Of a stretch of 64,000 nucleotides of DNA, positions 21,498 to 32,994 are shown piece by piece. Positions within the stretch are counted from its first letter, which is position 1, and each line of letters opens with the position of its first letter. The stretch is from Volutella citrinella (Eukaryota > Ascomycota > Sordariomycetes > Hypocreales > Nectriaceae): positions 930,001 to 994,000 of the forward strand of contig JAWZSP010000003.1 of assembly GCA_034401135.1 (NCBI GenBank). The letters run 5' to 3'. The notes below the pieces were generated by a model. That model searched no databases and was not told the origin of the DNA. It saw nothing but the letters and a program-made list of their open reading frames with translations. The translations under genes were made by a program, and so were the position numbers.

Positions 21498-23197
21498 TTA
21501 CAGGACAATCATGGCGGCACCGGCACCGACGGCGGCGACCAGGTAGGCACCGACACCAAGGAAGTGGCTAACGCCGACCTGGGTACCGAAGTTGCCGCTG
21601 TCCTTCTTGGTGCCGTTGGCGGAGGCAGTGGAGCCGGAGCCGGCAGCAGCGGTGGCAGTGGCGACCTCCTTGTTGATCTGGCTGGCCTTGTCGAGGCCGG
21701 CCTTGCAGCTGGAGTCGGACTTGGGGGTCTGGATGGTGGCCTGGCCATCGAAGTTGCAGGCAGTCGAGGCCTTCTTCTGCTCGCCGTAGTAGTAGTTGAG
21801 GACGTAGGCGAGCTTGGAGCGCTCGTCGCACATGCTGTAAGCACCGAAGATACCCTTCTCGGCGTCACCCTTGATACCCTTGCAGGCTTCCTTGCTGGCA
21901 CCGCAGATGTAGTCGAAGATCTCGGCGTAAGACTTCTCCTGGAGGTCCTTGTTGGGGACACACTCGGCGGCAGCGACCATGCAGTCGCAGAGAGCAGAGT
22001 CGGGGGTGGGGGGGAGATCGGTGCTGGCCTTCCAGGCGCTGCTGGTCTTGGGGCAGGTAGCAGCCTTCAGGTTGGAGTTGTAGCTGCTCATGTCAACACC
22101 CTTGGGGCTGGCCTTGGCGTGCTTCTCAGCGAGCTGCTTGAAGTCATCCTGCTTCTCGGCCTTGCCGCCAGAGACCTTGACAACACCGTAGTCGTTCTCC
22201 TCCTGGAAGTACATGTAGACGATACCACCGCTGAAGACCTTGGTCATCTCATCCTGGTACAGAGCAGTGGTCTCTTCGAAGATACGGGACTTGGCACCGC
22301 CGGGGTTGTTGCAGCCGTACTCAGCGAAGAAGACGGGGACGGAGTACTCGGCGAAGAACTTGGCCTGGTCGGAGTAACCGGAGTCCTTCATGTTGCTCTT
22401 GCCGCACCAGGAGTAGATGTTGTAGCCCCAGAAGTCAATGCGCTCCTCGTCCTTGCCGCAGTTGAAGTAGTTGGCCATATCGACACGAATATCAGGGTCA
22501 TCGTTGGCAGCATAACCGACACCCATCCATCGGCTGAGGCTGGCGACGTGCTTCTTGGTGTCACGAACAGCGGCCTTGACGTAGGCGGAGGCCTGGGTGT
22601 TGGACTTGTTGTTGGAGACCTCGTTACCGGCGAAGAAGCCGATGACGTTGTCGTACTTGGCAAGCTCGTCCACGACACCGATGTAGCGCTTGAGGAGGTC
22701 GGTGTTCCACTGCGGGCTGTCACGGTTGACGGACAGGCTGGGCTCGGAAAGATCAGACACGACGTAGATGCCGGCGTCGTCGAGCATCTTCATGCACTGG
22801 CTGTGGTCCTTGTCAGGGTTGATGGCGTAGGTTCGGATGGTGTTGATTCCGAGCTCCTGGAGGAGGGGAACGTCACGCTTGCAAGCGTCGACATCGGCCA
22901 GGGGATCAATGTAGCTCTCCTTCTTGGAGTTGGTCTGGCCAGCAGCGGCGGTGTCCTGCTGGTAAGCAATACCCTTCATGAAGAACTGGGTGCCGTTCTT
23001 GTAGAAGAACTTGGTGCCCTGTTACACAAAAAACATGTCAATTCAAATTCGGTAGCTACGCTGCTGTCGGGTTGGTCCACGACAGCTTCGTCCCGGCACT
23101 GCGGCCATTGGGTTACACATACCTTCATGGAAATGGGCTCAAGCTTAGCATTGACGGTGACAGCCGCCGCAACGGCGAGAGCAGCAGAGTACTTCAT
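21498..23197 (-). CDS. gel1: GPI-anchored beta-1,3-glucanosyltransferase (GH72 with X8)
   Basis: Exon 1 (23197-23123) encodes MKYSAALAVAAAVTVNA, a signal peptide, and ends at GTATGT. Exon 2 (23018-21498) completes 531 residues. The GH72 catalytic domain (about 22-330) contains the acid/base Glu158 in GFFAGNEVSN and the nucleophile Glu258 in VFFAEYGCN. A Cys-rich X8/CBM43 module follows (about 345-440; LCDCMVAAAEC, YICGASKEAC). Then come a Ser/Ala/Gly-rich stretch and a C-terminal hydrophobic tail (FLGVGAYLVAAVGAGAAMIVL), the usual GPI-attachment signal. Gas/Gel enzymes cut and rejoin beta-1,3-glucan chains at the cell surface and are needed for wall strength. Strongly biased codon use, which creates long antisense frames, suggests high expression. 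Whether it is orthologous to gel1 or to another Gel paralogue cannot be told here. Confidence 0.95.
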
Positions 23198-26100
23198 TAT
23201 GGCGAATCTCAAAATTGATGGACGTTTCGAGAGCGAGTGTCGGGAAAGAGAAAACCGTGTTGGTGGTTATTCAACACGTTAGTTCGACGAAGGGACAGGT
23301 TGGAATGCTGCTAGCCCCCCTAATTGTTGGGTCGTCGAGAAGATGGAGCTTGTGGAGGTTTGAAGAGGGATGGACAAAGGAGTGTCGGGAATGGAGATAA
23401 TCGGCCTCAAAAAAGTGAGGTCGACGGGAAGTTGGTTGATTAAGAAAACGCTATTAAAGAGAGGTAGCGAAAGATGGGGAGAAGATTGACTTTGCGTCCC
23501 AAAAGAGGTTGAGATGGAGGAGAGAAGAAGGAAAGACGGCCGGCGGGAGCGGAAGGGGCGGGTCGAACTTTGAGTGAGCGGCGAGCGCGCCGTTTGGGCC
23601 CACCTGCTGAAGGTCAGGACATGGAAGTGAAAGGGAAAGGGGAATCCATTGGATGGCCACACGCCGCCTCTCCAGCTGCACACCCTCGCCGCACCCCCTG
23701 GCCCCTCCCCGGTTTTGCAGTGAACCACTGTTGCAAGAACGCCCGTGCTGTTAGGCTGTTGGTACCTCTGTGCCGGCCCTGTGGTGGTCAGTGCTTGGGG
23801 GCTGTTACCTCTCCGGCCACAAGCTCTAACCGGCCCTACGGTGGTTCCCCCTAAGGGGATGTCGCCCAGGGGCAGTCATCCGCTACTGGTGCATCGCTCG
23901 CGCCAGCCGGGCTCCCAGTGGCCCGCTGACCACCCCCCTGGCTGGGTACCCCTGGGGCTCTCCGAGGCGCAGCAGCGCTTTCTGGGCCTCCCGAGCCACA
24001 CGTCGCCCAATGGGGATCCGCGATGTGTCGATGCTCATCTCGCGCCAGACCTTTGGAGGTCTTGGTCCTCTTGGAGGCTCTTGGAGTCTTGGGGGCTCAT
24101 TGACGGATGTTTCTTGGGTCCCGTGTCGAGACGGGCCAGGCGCCCCGTGTACGGTGGTGCTCACTCAGCTGCTAACAGCATTGACCGAATCTCTCGTATT
24201 AAATTGTTACCGTCGCGAATAGTCGGCTTGGGTAGCTCAGTGGCTTTCTAGTGCCTGCCATGGCGAACGCTGCTCCTATCACGGACCATTACCACCCTCT
24301 AGCTAGAGATGCTATTTGAATTGGCGCTTTGCTAACGCGTGTGCCATCACAGCCGCATCTACTATAGCTCTGCGCGGGCATCGCCAAACACCAAACACCA
24401 CGGCCACCGGTTACAGGCGCCTCCGTCCACCTCAAACAGGTCGCACCGCAAGCTGTTGCCCGTCTCAGTGTCATCCAGGCAGCGGTCAATCCCCACTGCG
24501 AATCTCGCTCGAGCGCCAGACAACCGCGTGAGACAAGGCTTGGGGAGATTGACCTGGAACGCTGGGGACGGTGGTCGGTGGAGACGGCGCCGCAGCCTCT
24601 GGGCAGCGCTCCGTGGCATCCCAGATGGTCCCGGACAAAGCCTGCTTCGCTTGGCTTGGCGAAATCAAAGTCGCGGCACTAGCAGCACACGGAAAGCTTG
24701 GCCTGGAGGATCGGCCTGTGTGACCGCCTCTTTCTCGACGGATGATGGAAGATTGCATCGTTTCCTTTGCCGTCCGGTATAATTAGGCGCCAAGCGCCCA
24801 TGGTCTCGAATCGTGAAGGAGCCAGTTCTGCAGTAATATTACCGCTCGCCACGGCCAGCCAGCCAAGGCAGGCAATGGATCCATAAATATCCACATCCAT
24901 AATGCAGGCTCGGGACTGTACCTGCACTACGATGCACTATTGCAGCTCGATGGACCCATCGACAATCCATTCCTCTGGGGCAAAATGAGATGGCGCTCCC
25001 GCTAGTGGCTGCCCTGGCTGGCAGTGGCTACCTCGTGCCTTGATGGTCGCCGAAACTCGACGACGCGTGTTGGCCAAGCATTGTAACAATTGTCCGTCTA
25101 ATGCCGTCCTGGGCCTGTCCTATCAGCCCATCGTATTCCACCCTGCCCAGAATCTGCCGAGGATGCCCAGCCATTGCCCAGGAGCTCCAGACATTGTGAT
25201 TTACTGTGATTTGGCCGCCCGTATTATTGCTGCTGGGCATTGTTGCACATCCCAGCCATCGTCAATATGGTCAGAGGTGGCAAGTATTTGCTTGGTAGGG
25301 AGAAGTGCGTCCTCCGGAAGTCAGGGGCAATGACACTCACATTCATACATCCGCCAACACAACCGCCAACCCCCCTCGCCCTGCATTGGATGCAAGCCCG
25401 TTCAACCGCCAGCCAGGCATGATTCATCCATCCATCCCTCCTCGTGTTGGCCTTTGCCTCTTCTCTTTGATCCGCTTCGCCTCTCTGTTGGCCTCGGCAC
25501 GCCCCATTGGCCCACCGGCCCATCCGTCGTTGTTTCAAGAACTGACGGCTGTGCATCAAATCAAGACGACAGCATGCATCCTTCCCTCCTTGGCGCCTCC
25601 GTATGCGGGAGAGCCGCCACAAGCCAACTGTATCCGTAAGAGCGTCGGGATTAGACAACACGTCCCGCACAATTGATTACGCAACGTAGCCAAGCTGTTG
25701 TCTTGCCCTCCGACGACCAACTGGCGGCTCAACCAGCAATCACTGTGAAACCGGCAGTGTCCATCACTGGATCCAGATAATGTCATTTTAATCCAGTCAG
25801 TGCCCACGCTCCGCTGCTTGGCCTTGATTATCAGGATTCTTGCTGGTGGCCCCAGCGCGCCCTGACCCATGCCGATCCCATCCACCGACGGACTGTCAGC
25901 GGCTTCCTCTCACTGGCCCGACACCCTCCGTATTTTTGAAGACGTCAAGTCCGTCCTCTCGGTGGGTTGGTCGGCCAAAAGTCCACATATTCGCGTACGA
26001 TCACCAAGCGCTCACGATAGATCAAGAAGTGCTCTGCGCTGCTGGCGCGTCCTCGCTTTGCACCGCCGCAGTCCTCAAACAAACCGCTCATGCCAATTCG

Positions 26101-26425
26101 TGCTTGTCAGCGCTTCTCCTGACGATCCAGGCGTTTGACCGTGGTTTGCTGCTGGTTAGCCTGTGCCGCTTTGCCGAACGGCATCAATTCTTCGGTAAAT
26201 CCCTTCATACGTCGTGATTCGTAGTATATAGTAGCATCTACGATCGTCGGCCTGCAGTTCCGCTGTCGACGTCATCCTCGGTGCGTATAGATTTGTCAGA
26301 TCACAATTCGTGCAATCTACCCTATCTCTACTTTACGTGCCGCCTGCCCATCATCATCATGGTCACCGAGATCATTCTCCGCAAGAAATGCAAATGAGTT
26401 ATCACTCTTGTTGACAGACATCTCT
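23198..26425. other. Long gene-poor stretch including the glucanosyltransferase promoter
   Basis: The first about 400 bases are purine-rich on the plus strand, so CT-rich on the coding strand of the neighbouring gene, as in strong fungal promoters. Two imperfect blocks containing CCGGCCCT-N2-GGTGG occur near 23777 and 23831. The remaining 2.7 kb shows no recognisable gene. Confidence 0.5.
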
Positions 26426-27712
26426 TTATATCACCCTAATACGAGTGCAAATCCCAACATGGTCGCTCACTCTGCTCTCAGTCTTCATCATCCGCCCCTG
26501 GGCCTCAGCCAAAAACCCAAGTTTTTGCAGGGTTTCGTACCGTTGTTCCGATACTAGGGTCTTATTTCGCCTATCAACAGCCTTTCCATTCACGACATGT
26601 ATCTCATCGTCTTCAATTTCCCAGGCAGTGACTATGCTTTTCAGCCCGACTCCAATATGCCTAACGACGCTTGCAGTCTCTTGGCCATTCTTGGTGGGTA
26701 GAACCTCCAGCGATCCTGTGTAGAAGAACTTGTCCAGGCGCTCAGCGTCATTGCTTCTCGGAGGCGTCGTAAGCGAGTCCAGTTTTCCCAGGCCTGTCTG
26801 AGCGGGCTCTTCCCAGGCATCGTGTAGGGTGACCTCTGGGGCTCGGTGGTACTCATGTTCGGATCCTTCGATCGCATTCATATCTCCATCCACGATCCCG
26901 GCTACAATTTTTGTTCCCGGGATTTTGGACTGTTTCAGGATGCTAGATAAAGTGGTCAATTGACCCAGCCGATAGCTCTTACCCTCGGGAAGCGACTCGA
27001 GATGTGCCGTGCAGAGACGAAGGCACTCTTGGTCTCCGTTTTTCGTCCCATCAGCCTGATTGGTAACAGAATAATCCATGGCCAGGACGTCTCTGCCCAG
27101 CTTTCTCAAAAGTGGCATACGGAAACACCTTAAAACTGGCAAGGCATTCGATGCCAGCATGATGGTAAATTACTCCTCAACTTTTTTGGTCGATCTGTGT
27201 AGAGTAGAGGCTCCGAGTCAAACTGTGCGGCTGGTTCTTGGGGGAGCTGAATTCGAGATGAGAAAGTTCTGTCGAACCCAGTCATGCGAAGTTATCGATC
27301 TTAGAGACTCAGGCGTCACCTCTTGGAGCATAATGACTAGCCCGCTGGTATCTGTGTCGAACTCCCGCTCCAGATAGCGCAAAGCCGAAGTGGCACGAGC
27401 TGCAGGGTCGGCATCCGACCAGTTGATGTTCCACGAGCAGAGGGTGAGGATGCTCCCTCTGCCTAGGGGTGCTTTATCGAGACTGGCCTTGGCTTGCGGC
27501 CACCCTGAGCCTGGGGAAAATGAACAGATTGGCGAGAATTCTGCATACTCTCGTAAGAGCTCGGTGGCAGAAGTACTGAGTGTCCGTAGACTGCGATGGC
27601 ATTCCAGGGATTTTGGAATCGGCCAATCGATACGAATAGATCTGGAGGCATGAAGGATTGGTGGACGAGGTAGCCAACTTAGGCCACCGATTTTGCAGTG
27701 TTGAAGGACCAT
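26426..27712 (-). pseudogene. Endonuclease/exonuclease/phosphatase-fold gene broken by two in-frame stops
   Basis: Two parts of one frame, 27712-27218 and 27160-26426, are separated only by a TGA and a TAA 19 codons apart. Together they carry a full set of EEP-fold motifs: LCSWNINW, MLQEVTPESL, TAHLESLPEG, GIVDGDMNAI and SDHVGICTRI. These are the Asn, Glu, His/Asp and terminal DH positions used for Mg-dependent phosphodiester cleavage, as in the TDP2-like and related fungal families. The sequence after the second stop (FTIMLASNALPVLRCFRMP) fits the expected strand YGTxxLv...FRvp, so the stops sit inside the fold. I could not find a GT-AG intron that removes both stops and keeps the frame. Most likely a recently inactivated gene, but an unusual intron or a base error is possible. 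Confidence 0.62.
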
Positions 27713-28165
27713 GATCGCTTCATTGCTTTCAATTTGTGTAGGAAGCGAAATGAGGGAAAAAATGGAATGCGGTCTTCCTATTCAAAACCATCGTCTATTT
27801 AGGCTGCTGCTCACTGTTGGCGCCGTCAAGGTTGGCTCCCGAAACACCCGGAGAGGTTGCATGGAGCAATGGTAAAGTGTATCGCCTAGAACAGAGGTAT
27901 TTCCACTGTTTCCACAACCCTGTTGTAATAGCCTTCCTGGACCTATTATCCGAACAGCCTTGGGGGTCGTGTGGCACTCGAACCTGTCCTTGGGCGTGTC
28001 CTGGCGGAAGTGGACTACCGAACTGCTTGTGGCTCTCCGTTGGTGAGTCACCCTGCAGCTTCGCTCCATGGCCAGCGTAGATGTGACGAACACTGTGTAT
28101 AGAAGACACTTCTCAGTGAGGCCCTAGGCGATTGTGATTCATGCCCGCGTCGCTAAGTTCGCCCT
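27713..28165. other. Intergenic
   Basis: No gene recognised. It contains the expected promoter of the broken EEP gene. Confidence 0.45.
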
Positions 28166-28384
28166 TCATCTCCCGCGAATCTTGTAGTAGGCATTGCCAA
28201 TCCCGTACAAGACATGATCCCAGAGGCTATGCGTCGTCTCCAGCAGGCCGACGCCCTGTCTGCGACGGGATGACTTGTGTTGATTGTGCGATGAGTGTGA
28301 GTGATGGGAGCGATGCGAGTCGTGGCTCGGTCGCCCTGCAGCTACTTCGTGGTAGTGGCCGTTGTGATAGACGAGCTCGGGCAT
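28166..28384 (-). CDS. Possible small His/Ser-rich protein, 72 residues
   Basis: ATG frame of 72 codons beginning MPELVYHNGHYHEVAAG, with a central His/Ser/Arg-rich stretch (DSHRSHHSHSSHNQH) and a helical C-terminus (SLWDHVLYGIGNAYYKIRGR). There is no intron, signal peptide or recognised motif. Composition unlike random sequence and a sensible ATG are the only support, so this may be a chance frame. Confidence 0.35.
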   Translation of the reverse strand: MPELVYHNGHYHEVAAGRPSHDSHRSHHSHSSHNQHKSSRRRQGVGLLETTHSLWDHVLYGIGNAYYKIRGR

Positions 28385-29223
28385 TGTGTTGATGGCGATG
28401 ACAATTGGTGTCAGTTACTTTTTCGCTGTGATGTTGTTTGTATGTTGTGCAGTATTTCGTTTGAGATGTCGAGCAAGGTAAGGCCTCGCGTGTATGCTCC
28501 AGCTCCAGCGCTTAAATATGCCGTAGATATTCTAGGCTGCCGTGGTCATCTGTTACAAGGTACCGTGTGCCATGGGGCAAATGACTTGCAGAAGAGCCAT
28601 TCACTACGCCACTTGGCGACGCCGTCTCTATCTGTTCGCCCTGTGATGAGTCTGCCCACAGCGTCGCCTACAGGTCAGTTTTTTTTTTTTTTGGTGCGCC
28701 GCCGCGGTGGTGTGCCAGTCAGATGCTCACTCCGCCTGGCGATCAGGTGCACAATCCCCGTGATGGTGGCCGGACCAGCGGGGTGGAGCAGCGAACCGGA
28801 GTGTCCGAGTCGCCGGCCCCTGCAGTTTTTTTGAGCCTTGCAACATTTCTACGTCACATCAGCCGTCACTCACTCATTTGCCCCCAGATTTTGGGTGCTG
28901 GCTGCTGTTTGTTTGCTTGTCTATCAGTCTTGGCTTGCAAGGCTTGTGCAACTCAACGTAGCTAGGGCACTACATCGCTTCGACCGGCGTCTTGGCTGTC
29001 ATCATCACTCTGGGACCTGGGTGAATACTTTTTTCGCAAAAAATAGGGAAGTTGGCAAAGGCAAAGGCCGCCCTCATTGGAGCAACTTGTATCAATAGCA
29101 AACGAATTAATCATCGTTGAATTCATTCCATCATCAACAAGCCCTGCCAAATACATAAAATGGGTATCTAGGTAGTATGCAAACTCGCAGTCGTACTTCT
29201 CATGTCCGAATTATTCCTCATCG
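28385..29223. other. Intergenic
   Basis: No gene recognised. A T-run lies near 28679-28692. Confidence 0.45.
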
Positions 29224-30579
29224 CTACTCCGACGAGCACTTCCGCGTCGGTACTCCCAGCAACCCAGTCATCCCCCAGAACCGTGCCAGCCGGTCCGGGG
29301 CCCGGATACGGAGCACCGTCTTGGCCGTGTCGGCGTATAGGTACTCGCGGCTCACGAGCATCCGTGTGAACAGATTCCACGTCTTCGATGGATTGTAGCC
29401 AAAGCGAACTGAGTTTGGTGTCTCTGCGTCGAGCATCCGCGACAGATTGAGGGCCGACTCAGTCGAGACACGGGCCTTGGTCTTGATGTCATCCTGGATC
29501 ATCCAGAAGAACCGGGCCCAAGACTCGAAGCCGTGGAAGAACTGCCTGTCAAAGGCTGCCGTATCATCAACAGCGCTCCGAAGAAACGTCACGTATGTCT
29601 TGACCACTCTCAACACGTCGTTACTCCTGCAGTCCGCCAAGTTCCCGCCCCGCGTCCACAGTACAGACGCGTGGTAAGGGTGCTCCGGCTCTCGTACGTT
29701 TCCCAAATCGGCCAGCATCCAGTGCTTGCCCCCTTCCAGACCAGCTCCCAGCTCAGCCAAGGTCTCGTTTCCTGCGACGAAAATGTTTGATGGATTAACA
29801 TCGTCGTGGCATAGGTTGTGCTGCGAGTGCATGCGGCCGAGTGCGACCAGGAGCCGCTCGAGCGACGGCCGGAACATGGCGTCGAGCTGGGTGGCCGTGT
29901 AAGTGTCTGGGGACTTGCGAATGTAGTCGGCAAGGTGGCCGAGGTTGCCGGCTGGTAGCAAAGGCGTGATCAGATGCCATCGGTCTTCTATAGCTTCCGC
30001 ACCCGGTGATATGAAGTAGTCCACCACGGGCAGAAAGTCCAAGCTCGGCAGACTGTTCATGAAGTCGCTAGGTAGGGGATGGTCGAGTAGCCCCCCAAGC
30101 ACCAGGGAAGCGGCCATCTCAGTGGGCCATCTGGAGACGCAATGGCCACCAGCAAAGCAGTTTCTCAGGGGAAATCGGTGCGTCTTGTAGTTCTTTATGA
30201 CTACACCATCATATGTAAAAGTGTCGCCTTCGGAACCCGAACCCAGTTTCTTCCACTTTTTGGCGTTGTCCCAGATTGCCTCCCTCGAGTAAACCACATC
30301 GGCCTCTCTGTTGGTCGACGTGTTAGTCCATAGCCAGTGGTTGCCCTCCAGCAGTGCTTCTTGCTCAATGCTGAGTCGGGTAAATCTCGTTTCTGTAAAC
30401 TTGTCGCGAAGGGCGCTTCGATATATGTGAAACTGAACAAAGGAGTGAAAGGCGCAGAGGACCAAGGCAAAGCATAGCGTGAGCCTGAACCACTTGGCGC
30501 GCCATGTCTGCTGCAGCGTGGATACGGGTCGACGCCTCTGCCAAGACAAGGCAGACTCCTTCTCCCCAGGCTTATTCAT
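29224..30579 (-). CDS. Membrane-anchored protein kinase-like protein
   Basis: A single exon of 451 residues. A basic N-terminus is followed by one hydrophobic span (WFRLTLCFALVLCAFHSFV, about 30-48), the layout of a type II membrane protein with the rest in the Golgi/ER lumen or outside. The kinase fold then shows a glycine loop LGSGSEGDTF (112-121), the lysine VVIKNY (Lys129), the catalytic loop CHDDVNPSNIF (Asp260, Asn265) and ADLGN in place of DFG (Asp291). All catalytic residues are present, so activity is plausible. Insertions (NCFAGGHCVSRWPTEM) with two Cys could form a disulfide, consistent with a lumenal position. I know of similar predicted kinases in filamentous fungi but not of a characterised one. 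Topology and location are inferred. Confidence 0.78.
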   Translation of the reverse strand: MNKPGEKESALSWQRRRPVSTLQQTWRAKWFRLTLCFALVLCAFHSFVQFHIYRSALRDKFTETRFTRLSIEQEALLEGNHWLWTNTSTNREADVVYSREAIWDNAKKWKKLGSGSEGDTFTYDGVVIKNYKTHRFPLRNCFAGGHCVSRWPTEMAASLVLGGLLDHPLPSDFMNSLPSLDFLPVVDYFISPGAEAIEDRWHLITPLLPAGNLGHLADYIRKSPDTYTATQLDAMFRPSLERLLVALGRMHSQHNLCHDDVNPSNIFVAGNETLAELGAGLEGGKHWMLADLGNVREPEHPYHASVLWTRGGNLADCRSNDVLRVVKTYVTFLRSAVDDTAAFDRQFFHGFESWARFFWMIQDDIKTKARVSTESALNLSRMLDAETPNSVRFGYNPSKTWNLFTRMLVSREYLYADTAKTVLRIRAPDRLARFWGMTGLLGVPTRKCSSE

Positions 30580-32994
30580 AATCGTAAGAGCAGATGAACA
30601 CGTCGAAGTTTGAGTGAAAGGATACGCAAATCATGAGGGGATGCTCAATACGAAAAACAGGAGGACAACGGCATGTTTAAGTATTGGGGCAGCCCATCAA
30701 CCCATGATGGTGCTTCGGCAGCCACAGCCCGGCCAAGAAACCCATAAATAAACCATACCAAACACGACTGTGCATCAGTGTACATGACGACCCTCGCCGA
30801 GTTTTCCATTCTACTGGGCGTTCTTGTTCTTGGCGAAACCCGTCGTGGCCCCGTTGTCGCAGCCCATGGTAGCACCCAGTATAGGTCGACCCGCACTGGG
30901 CGTCACTGGGCGCTATCCGACCACAACACGCCAACAAAGGGACATCGCTGCACCGGATTGGGGCATTTCCAGTGCCCATCAACGACGACTAGTTGCTTGG
31001 TAGGCAACCTGAGCCTGGGCAGACCGAAACACTCCAGGGTGGATGTCGCAAGAGGCGCCCGGCCTACCGTGCGCTGGAGCCAGTGGACGGGGGGATCCAA
31101 CCACCCTCTTGGCATCCATGTGACGGCACGCCAAGGACCACCAGACGCGCAAAAGCCAGCAACCTGATTATCTTGCGTGCAACCGTTGAACAGCAGATAA
31201 TCGACAGCCTATGCAAGCCTCAATTTCGCCGCGAAAAACCTGGCTGGCGCGTTTCAGAAGCCCTTCACCGCGCATGCGCCAACACTTGTTTGCCCTGTTT
31301 GCGGGTATCTCGAGGCGCATAATGAAGCTCCGCCTCAAGTTCTATGGACAAGAAACCCATAGCATGATGAAACTAAGCAGGGTCGGATGCATGAGCGCAT
31401 GGCAATAGGCCGACTGCCGCGCCCAACCCTCTTGGCCTATTTTTTGCGAAATTTATCCTTAGTGAATGCGATGGATGCGATAGATCCTCTGATGGGTGCT
31501 AAGCAGAGTCACTGACCGTAGACTGGTGAGTATTTCTTGACCGTAGTAGATGGTCACGGTTAAGAGTGCTATGGATCACCAAGACAATAACAGCAAATGA
31601 TTGCCGCCCATGTGGAAAATCCAAGCCCGAATGATTCGTCGGGTGCGCCGTACTGCGTAACCCTGTTTTCCTTGTCGTCTCAGAGCCGATGCCAAGTCAC
31701 TACCGGCTCATCTTCAGCTGCCTTGGTCACTGCACAGCCCCGAGGGCCGACTGTCGGTCGACGGATTGCCCGTGCATCGCGAGACGGGATGACAGCGGAA
31801 CGCAGAGTTTTGCGGGACGGCACGTCACCGCAGTTTGGAGAATGCCAAAGTGCCTAGTGGGTTTCCCCATCCGTGAGCCATGACGAAGCCTTTTCAGCCC
31901 TGCCAGCAGTGGCTCGGGGATTGTGTGTCGTCCTGGCTTGGCTGGCCATGAACCCCACGGGCTGAGCCACGATAGCCTCGTAACTCTTTACTGAAACATT
32001 TTCCCACTTTCCGCGAAAGGCTGGATCCATACCCCGTATTCACGGATATTCGGTTCCGAGTATGGATTATTCGGTCTCTCGTACCCAGCCTTTGCTCCAC
32101 CAGCCTCCCGAGTTGATGCATGCGCCCCAGCCTGTGGACAGCACTTCCGCGGTGCTGAACACTGATGAGCTGAACTTGAGGCGACATGACAGCCACAATG
32201 GCCGTTTACAAGGTTGCTTGCGATAATCTGATGACGCGATCATCGAGGCTGCTGGTCTACAGACTGGTCCATTTCTCGCTGATATGCCATTCCATCGCAT
32301 GAAATCAGTCACGAAATGAGCCGAGAGCATGACACCCTGAAACAACACGTTCAAGTACAACGTCACCTACTTCCCGAATGAATACCGAAGATTTTCTTCC
32401 CTTGGCCCCCGCATCTCAGATAACGGTGTCGCGTGCTCTGCCCCTCCCGAAGGACTTGTTGGGCGTGGAGGGCAGTCAGGACCCTTTCGGCGATTATCAG
32501 CAGTAGACCACCACCAGCATGGGAGAGAAATCGCACCCAAGTGACAACGGCGAAACCCGAAGTGTGTCACACACCATATCAGGGCCAATGTGTTAACCAG
32601 ATGACCTCTAGGCCCCGGGGAATCATGAACCCGCCCGGTGAGAACATGACGATGTCATCCCGCTTAGCCTCCTCCGTATACACTTTACACCGGTCTCATA
32701 ATGATCCCTGATTCCGCCCGATATTTTCTTCGCGGACTGCTTGAAACTATTAATCAGGTCTGAGAATAGACTTTATGATGTAATTCTGAAGCTTAGCCCA
32801 TCAATCCCGTGAGCTCTGTGGTCTCACGAGGAAAGACGTCACCAACGGTCTGCTTCCATGATGTCATATAACTCGGACGGCTGCGGTATATCAATGGCCG
32901 TTGAAACGGCGTACAACATTTTTGCAGTTCGCCATTCAGCTGAATCCGTTGCAAAAATCGAATCAGCTATTCCAACCACCAAATTCCGAACACC
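30580..32994. other. Gene-poor stretch
   Basis: 2.4 kb without a recognised gene. At 31370-31440 a stretch with CTAAGCAGGGTCGG followed by a T-run resembles part of a 5S rRNA internal promoter, but no 5S fold was seen. Confidence 0.45.

Noticed and set aside
21564..23282. 572-codon plus-strand frame opposite the glucanosyltransferase
   Set aside because: It is the antisense of a codon-biased GH72 gene. The Leu/Val/Gly-rich translation has no domain, and the sense strand explains the sequence fully.
24225..24310. tRNA-like start GGGTAGCTCAGTGGC
   Set aside because: A D-arm-like stretch only; no T-arm and no pairing acceptor ends downstream.
31321..31446. Possible 5S rRNA relic (CTAAGCAGGGTCGG followed by a T-run)
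   Set aside because: Only the internal-promoter-like stretch resembles 5S. The ends do not pair and the rest does not follow the fungal 5S pattern.
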